From: Hazenella coriacea
Lineage (GTDB): Bacteria; Bacillota; Bacilli; Thermoactinomycetales; Thermoactinomycetaceae
DNA length: 64,000 bases
Assembly: GCF_004341825.1 (NCBI RefSeq)
Contig: NZ_SMAG01000001.1
Span: forward strand, 646,712-710,711
Direction: 5' to 3'
The notes beneath the pieces were generated by a model. It worked only from the letters and a program-made list of their open reading frames with translations, had not been told where the DNA came from and ran no database searches. The position numbers and the translations under genes are program-made. This document shows, piece after piece, positions 59,275 to 64,000 of this stretch; the first letter of the stretch is position 1; each line of letters opens with the position of its first letter.

Positions 59275-59444
59275 TAATGATCCCTCCCTATTAAAAAAAT
59301 ATTTTTTTACTAATAAAAGTTATGAAATTCGCCTTTTTTCACACCTCTACAAAAACGGTCCAATTGAAACAGTACAGAAACTGCAAAGAGTTTGTTATAA
59401 TATCAAATAATCATAATTTAAAAATCCGAATAGAAGGTGCTCAA

Positions 59445-59729
59445 ATGGACCAACAAAAAAGACAATTGATTGCAATTATTCTTATCATGCTAAAGGATGT
59501 TTATGCTAAAACCACTCAGTTAGAAAGCATGTTTGATTCAAGTAGCATTCATATCATCCACCGTTATTTTGACCCCTTTCAAAGTATGTTAAATGCTCTA
59601 GAAATCCCTGAAGAAAATCAAGATATTTTATTTAAGTTAATGAAAGTCTATGTTGAAGAACAAATGACTCTCGATGAAATCCTTTTAGAAATTGAAAATC
59701 AAGTATTAACAGTAAAAAATGAGGACTAA
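59445..59729 (+). CDS. Hypothetical small helical protein
   Basis: 94 residues. ATG 59445 has GAAGGTG upstream; an extension to 59322 is possible but lacks a ribosome binding site. Hydrophobic-acidic pattern suggests a compact helical protein; the end EEQMTLDEILLEIENQ is acidic. No family recognised. It is followed by a strong terminator. Confidence 0.65.
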   Translation: MDQQKRQLIAIILIMLKDVYAKTTQLESMFDSSSIHIIHRYFDPFQSMLNALEIPEENQDILFKLMKVYVEEQMTLDEILLEIENQVLTVKNED

Positions 59730-59763
59730 GTAAACTCATACATAAACACTGTTTAAAGGGAAA

Positions 59764-59801
59764 AGAGGATCTTGCGTGAAAGCTAAGATCCTCTTTTTTT
59801 G
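59764..59801 (+). terminator. Rho-independent terminator
   Basis: AGAGGATCTT (59764-59773) pairs with AAGATCCTCT (59785-59794), followed by a run of T. Confidence 0.9.
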
Positions 59802-59816
59802 AAGAGTTAGGTCTAA

Positions 59817-60401
59817 TTAAGGTGTAACCTTGGCTAAAAGTTCTTTAACTTTATTTACTTGGGTCATAAATTCTTCGTCTGTCAGAACTGGCTCTGCGGA
59901 TAAAGATTGTAAGTTCTCGGGAAACATATGCCAAGATTTACAACTATTATATTCCGGGCGAATTTCCACTTCTACAGGTTGATCCAACCGATACACTCGC
60001 ACTAATAGAAGATGGAGAGGAAGGGTCTTTTTCCACTTGAGTCTCTCTGTCGCAAAATTGTCTGTCCAAATATGAGTAGGTGCTAAACGACGTAGAGCAT
60101 TCTCATCCATCACTTCAATGTCCTCATATAATTTTGCATAGTACTTAATCGTGGTTGTTTGGTCATCTTTGGACCAGTTTTTAAGAGTTTTTGCAACTTC
60201 ACCTTGAAATTCAGGTTTTAATAATTCTTCCTTTTGATGTTCATAAGCTGGATATAAGAAAAATTCATCGCTTTGCAACTCAAAATGTCGTGTTTCTTCA
60301 CGAATTCCTCCCTTACGCATCAAAAGAATCTGTTTCCCTAAACCTAATGCTTCAATTGCTACTGCCCAATCTTTTAGAGCGATCTGTGTAGAAGTTTTCA
60401 T
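59817..60401 (-). CDS. DUF1802 family protein
   Basis: 194 residues. The opening KDWAVAIEALGLGKQILLMRKGGI, then FFLYPAYEHQ, is the pattern I associate with DUF1802 proteins of unknown function. Soluble, no signal peptide. It shares a strand with the TPR-like gene 18 bases upstream and is probably co-transcribed with it. Confidence 0.75.
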   Translation of the reverse strand: MKTSTQIALKDWAVAIEALGLGKQILLMRKGGIREETRHFELQSDEFFLYPAYEHQKEELLKPEFQGEVAKTLKNWSKDDQTTTIKYYAKLYEDIEVMDENALRRLAPTHIWTDNFATERLKWKKTLPLHLLLVRVYRLDQPVEVEIRPEYNSCKSWHMFPENLQSLSAEPVLTDEEFMTQVNKVKELLAKVTP

Positions 60402-60419
60402 GACTCATTCCCCTTTCCA

Positions 60420-61115
60420 CTAGCTTTGATTATCATTATATTGGACTGCACTGACATAAGCATGATAAGCTTCTTCTGCGGTACCAACCTGCCTGATTCG
60501 CTCTGCTTCATCCCACTTCTCAGAGTCTATATTAACTGTATAAGGCACCATTTCTTTAAACTGATCAATCGCTAGTTCCCATTCTCCTTCAAGGGCCAGA
60601 AAAAGCGACCATTGATGAATAGCATAACAAAGTCCCGGTCCGATCAAGCTGACCGCATCTTTTCTAGGTAATTCAACAAACTGCTGTTTTTCCCGCTCCA
60701 CAATTTCTTGAATCCTTTGCATCCCGACTTCTTTTTCACCAGATAGATACAAATAATAGGTAAGATAAACTTCTAGATGAACCCGACTCATCATATAGCT
60801 CATCGATTCAGGAAACTCTTCTAAAGCTCGCTTCATCGATTCAGCAGCAAGGGAAAAGTTTTCCCGCTCTGCGTCAATCTCTGCCATTTCAACTAAGCTA
60901 CGTACAAACGCAAACTGGTGGTTGGGATTCTCTTTGGGGCCCTCTTGAGCAATGGATGAAAATAAATGATAGGCTACATCCACAAATCCGGCTCTTAAGC
61001 ATGTGACACCTACTAGCATACGGTTATTAGGATGCGTAAAATCCATAAACGTCTCTTTAGGTAGACGATGCCCTACTAATTGTTCTGACTCTTGTTTTAA
61101 TGTCTCCATATGCAT
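60420..61115 (-). CDS. TPR-like helical protein, hypothetical
   Basis: 231 residues, almost wholly helical, with repeated Ala/Leu/aromatic patterns (for example AGFVDVAYHLFSSIA, FSLAAESMKRALEEFPES and EWELAIDQFKEMVP) that resemble degenerate tetratricopeptide repeats. Such proteins usually scaffold protein contacts. ATG 61115 and an ATG two codons on are both possible behind GGAGGAAGAG. First gene of a likely pair with the DUF1802 gene. Confidence 0.65.
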   Translation of the reverse strand: MHMETLKQESEQLVGHRLPKETFMDFTHPNNRMLVGVTCLRAGFVDVAYHLFSSIAQEGPKENPNHQFAFVRSLVEMAEIDAERENFSLAAESMKRALEEFPESMSYMMSRVHLEVYLTYYLYLSGEKEVGMQRIQEIVEREKQQFVELPRKDAVSLIGPGLCYAIHQWSLFLALEGEWELAIDQFKEMVPYTVNIDSEKWDEAERIRQVGTAEEAYHAYVSAVQYNDNQS

Positions 61116-61331
61116 GGACTCTCTTCCTCCATGTTAGATTCCTTGCTTCAATTGTAGCATGCCCATTTACTACATACGGTGTCAACTTTCCGAATGAGTC
61201 CGTTTGCTTTAAATAATATTTGTCCAATTACTACATACACATGGAATATACAGAGACAACCTCAAGATGGATGAAAAAAAGAACACAAGTTATAATAAAT
61301 GGACTTCATTATGTAGAGAGGATCATTCATC

Positions 61332-62180
61332 ATGTGGTTTATCTTCGCATTACTTAGCTCTGTTTCATTCGGCTTAGCTGGCTTTATGATGAAAGTCAGC
61401 TCTGCGAAACGCGGTTCCACGGATCACTTGCTGTGGGGTCTTTATCTTTCAGGAACGCTTTGTTTTTTATGGTGGATATTTCAAACCAATGTCGTTACTT
61501 TTTCGTTACCGATCTGGATCGCTGGCATCGTGATTGGTTTTGGTTCTGCAATCGGGAACCTATTGTTTATGAAGGCACTAGACTACGGCCCTGCCAGCTT
61601 AACCTCACCATTGGTAAACAGTAACATTGTTCTCACCATCGGGTTATCCATTCTTTTATATGGGGAACGCTTGAGCATATCTGAAACATTGGGAGTTGCT
61701 CTACTAGTTGGTGCAGTTGTATTGTTGCCCATTGATCCCAATGAAGATTTACGTATTCGTAATATCCGATGGTATGTATTAGTATTAACAGCTACGCTAC
61801 TCTTCTTTTTACGAAATGGTGGACTTAAAATCACAGAAGAGATGAAGCTACCAAATGCCACGATTTTATTTATCAGTTATCTGTTTGGACTCGTCTGGTT
61901 TACATTTGCCATCCTACGCAAAAAAGAAGCACGAACTAGATCACAAGTAAAAACTGGACTTGGATGGGGACTCGCTTCTGGGATCTTTAGCTTTGGAGGA
62001 ATGCAAATTTATGCCATTGCCTTGGAAGAAGGACCAGCAAGTATCGTTGCACCAATCTTTGCTACCAACAGCCTGATTGTAGCTCTTCTATCGATCCTGA
62101 TCTATCGTGAAAGACTTTCTTTCGTTCAAACCATCTCACTCATTCTCCTATTTATAGGATTAGTTTCGATCCGTCTTTAA
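61332..62180 (+). CDS. EamA/DMT-superfamily membrane transporter
   Basis: 282 residues with ten predicted helices in two homologous five-helix halves, the EamA pattern. The repeat is visible as GPASLTSPLVNSNIVLTIGLSILLYGERLS and GPASIVAPIFATNSLIVALLSILIYRERLS-like segments near residues 95 and 240. It probably exports or imports small metabolites. Start ATG 61332 follows AGAGGATC. The next gene begins 46 bases after its stop. Confidence 0.88.
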   Translation: MWFIFALLSSVSFGLAGFMMKVSSAKRGSTDHLLWGLYLSGTLCFLWWIFQTNVVTFSLPIWIAGIVIGFGSAIGNLLFMKALDYGPASLTSPLVNSNIVLTIGLSILLYGERLSISETLGVALLVGAVVLLPIDPNEDLRIRNIRWYVLVLTATLLFFLRNGGLKITEEMKLPNATILFISYLFGLVWFTFAILRKKEARTRSQVKTGLGWGLASGIFSFGGMQIYAIALEEGPASIVAPIFATNSLIVALLSILIYRERLSFVQTISLILLFIGLVSIRL

Positions 62181-62226
62181 TCGAAGACGATCATAACATT
62201 TCATCATCAAAGGAGAAGATCTTACT

Positions 62227-62655
62227 ATGCTTCCAACAGCTCCAAGGTTTGAATTACAAGACCTCCATGGGAAAAATTATTCCTTGAAGTCTATGCTCGG
62301 AAAAATAATCTGGTTGGAATTTTGGGTTACTTGGTGTCCAGCTTGTCAACAAACCTTACCTCGGAAAAATCTCTTATATCGTTCTTACAATCATCCTTCT
62401 CTATGCTTTCTTACGATTAACGTTACAGGTCGAGAAGCAGAACCTGAGCGTGTCCAAACGTTTGCTCAACAGATGGGATATCAGTTTCCGATCCTCAAAG
62501 ATCAAGGGTGTGAAACATACGATGCCTATGGAATTACTTCTGTTCCAGCTAGTGTATTAATTAATCAACAAGGCGAAATTCATGGGATCTATGATGAGAC
62601 TACTCCGATCACAGATATCATTCAACAAGTGGGGAAACTCCTCTCGTCTGTTTGA
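62227..62655 (+). CDS. TlpA/ResA-like thioredoxin-fold protein
   Basis: 142 residues, AhpC/TSA-TlpA type. The redox motif is WCPAC near residue 39 and the cis-Pro is in TSVPAS near 117. There is no signal peptide or membrane anchor, so it works in the cytosol, unlike ResA. ATG 62227 follows AAAGGAG. It lies between the DMT transporter and uppP in a likely three-gene operon. Confidence 0.88.
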   Translation: MLPTAPRFELQDLHGKNYSLKSMLGKIIWLEFWVTWCPACQQTLPRKNLLYRSYNHPSLCFLTINVTGREAEPERVQTFAQQMGYQFPILKDQGCETYDAYGITSVPASVLINQQGEIHGIYDETTPITDIIQQVGKLLSSV

Positions 62656-62684
62656 ATTTTATACGCAGACAGGGTGAATCAGTA

Positions 62685-63467
62685 TTGGATTGGTTAGAAG
62701 CTGCTATTTTAGGAATTATTCAAGGCTTGACTGAGTTTTTACCGATCAGTAGTACAGGCCATTTATACCTAGGACGTCATCTTTTTGGACTAGACGAAGC
62801 GGGGCTTTTTCTAGATACGATGCTTCACTTTGGTACTCTACTTGCAGTCTTAACTGTTTACTGGCGTGAAATCATCTCCATCATTCGCAATCCTTGGAGT
62901 CGCCTCAGCCGTTTAATCATCGTTGGAACCATCCCCACCGTCATCATCGGTCTTTGCTTCAAGGATTTTTTTGAAGCAGTCTCGCAAACAGGAGTCACGA
63001 TCGGGTGGGAGTTTCTTATAACTGGAATTGTATTATGGTTTGCTGATGCACGAAAAGATCGTGGGTTTAAACAGTTAGAGCAGATTCAGTACAAAGATGC
63101 CATTTGGATCGGAATCTTTCAAGGGGCTGCGATCATGCCAGCCCTTTCCCGATCAGGACTTACCATTGCTACTGCCCTTTTTCGTAATATTGATAAAGCG
63201 ACTGCTGCCTATTTTTCATTTCTTCTCTCCATCCCTTCTATTACAGGTGCCTTTCTGTTACAAGGAAAGAAATTGTTTGAAGGTGGATCAGAAATGTTGC
63301 CACTCAGTAGCTTGCTAATCGGAACAGCACTTTCCGCAGTATTTGGCTATATGGCTGTCAAATGGATGATCTCCATCTTACAGAAAGGCTCGTTAAAGGG
63401 ATTTGCCGTCTATGTTTGGCTATTAGGGGGAGTTATTTTAGGCGCTCAATGGTTAGGGATTTTTTGA
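62685..63467 (+). CDS. uppP: Undecaprenyl-diphosphatase UppP
   Basis: 260 residues, integral membrane, BacA/UppP family. The catalytic motifs are intact: GLTEFLPISSTGHL with (E/Q)GxxEFLPxSSTGH layout and PALSRSGLTIATAL. It dephosphorylates undecaprenyl diphosphate to recycle the lipid carrier of the cell wall and gives basal bacitracin tolerance. I chose TTG 62685 because it gives the family start MDWLEAAILGIIQG and has AGGGTGA upstream; a TTG at 62652 overlaps the previous stop. Confidence 0.93.
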   Translation: MDWLEAAILGIIQGLTEFLPISSTGHLYLGRHLFGLDEAGLFLDTMLHFGTLLAVLTVYWREIISIIRNPWSRLSRLIIVGTIPTVIIGLCFKDFFEAVSQTGVTIGWEFLITGIVLWFADARKDRGFKQLEQIQYKDAIWIGIFQGAAIMPALSRSGLTIATALFRNIDKATAAYFSFLLSIPSITGAFLLQGKKLFEGGSEMLPLSSLLIGTALSAVFGYMAVKWMISILQKGSLKGFAVYVWLLGGVILGAQWLGIF

Positions 63468-63472
63468 AATAA

Positions 63473-63508
63473 AAAAACCTCTAGTCCTTTTAAAGACTAG
63501 AGGTTTTT
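63473..63508. terminator. Bidirectional terminator between uppP and the 16S rRNA gene
   Basis: AAAAACCTCTAGTC pairs with GACTAGAGGTTTTT around 8 bases; T-runs are present on both strands, so it can end both uppP and the rRNA transcript. Confidence 0.88.
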
Positions 63509-63594
63509 ACGTATTCCCTGAAAACTAAAGAGTGAGTAAAAGCATGACCTGAGAGAGAAAATTCGTTTCGTCATGTATCATAAAGATACTCCGT

Positions 63595-64000
<406 letters not shown>

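Overview
The window looks like chromosomal DNA of a low-GC, endospore-lineage Bacillota (Bacillales). This rests on a SufCDSUB iron-sulfur operon, a c-di-AMP riboswitch, strong GGAGG ribosome binding sites, frequent TTG starts and a Bacillus-like 16S rRNA 3' end. Thermoactinomycetaceae is my best guess at family level, but I cannot prove it from here.

Layout. 1-6.4 kb (+): the end of an ArgD-like aminotransferase with an N-acetyl-diaminopimelate deacetylase, an ECF sigma factor overlapping a small membrane protein, a membrane protein of unknown function, a fatty-acid desaturase behind a cre-like site, and a guanidino-group hydrolase of the dimethylargininase family. 6.5-36.8 kb (-): a 30-kb hybrid NRPS/PKS operon. 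It is transcribed NRPS-1 (deltaC-A-T-C-A-T), PKS (KS-AT-ACP-reductase), NRPS-2 (Cstarter-A-T-E), a fused peptidase/ABC exporter, then NRPS-3 (C-A-T-E-C-A-T-C-A-T-C). 37-39.7 kb: a second serine hydrolase and an iron-dependent alcohol dehydrogenase. 39.7-45.4 kb: a variable stretch with a broken topB, an AAA ATPase/subtilase pair resembling the IetAS system, a duplicated broken sufB 3' end and a lipoprotein. 45.5-50.7 kb (-): sufCDSUB. 51-63.5 kb: housekeeping and hypothetical genes, including a lactate dehydrogenase relative that has lost its catalytic residues but keeps a Rex-type operator, a c-di-AMP riboswitch in front of a CbpB-like CBS protein, PepF, DUF1802, a DMT exporter, a TlpA-like thioredoxin and UppP. 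63.6-64 kb (-): the 3' end of a 16S rRNA gene with no 23S gene behind it.

The central system is the NRPS/PKS locus, which reads as a prodrug-type peptide-polyketide pathway. NRPS-2 has a starter condensation domain, an adenylation domain whose pocket reads as Asn, and an epimerase, so it should make an N-acyl-D-Asn cap. The fused transporter carries a ClbP/XcnG-like peptidase domain plus three membrane helices joined to a peptide ABC exporter, the enzyme expected to remove such a cap during export. Docking motifs at the NRPS-2 C-terminus and NRPS-3 N-terminus match the TycA/TycB communication pair. NRPS-3 ends in a condensation domain with no acceptor, while NRPS-1 begins with only the back half of one. 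I therefore propose the order NRPS-2, NRPS-3, NRPS-1, PKS, with release by the terminal reductase as an aldehyde or alcohol. That gives a hexapeptide extended by one unreduced malonate unit, acyl-D-Asn first and Asp at position 4. The gene order is permuted relative to this assembly order. The product is not known to me.
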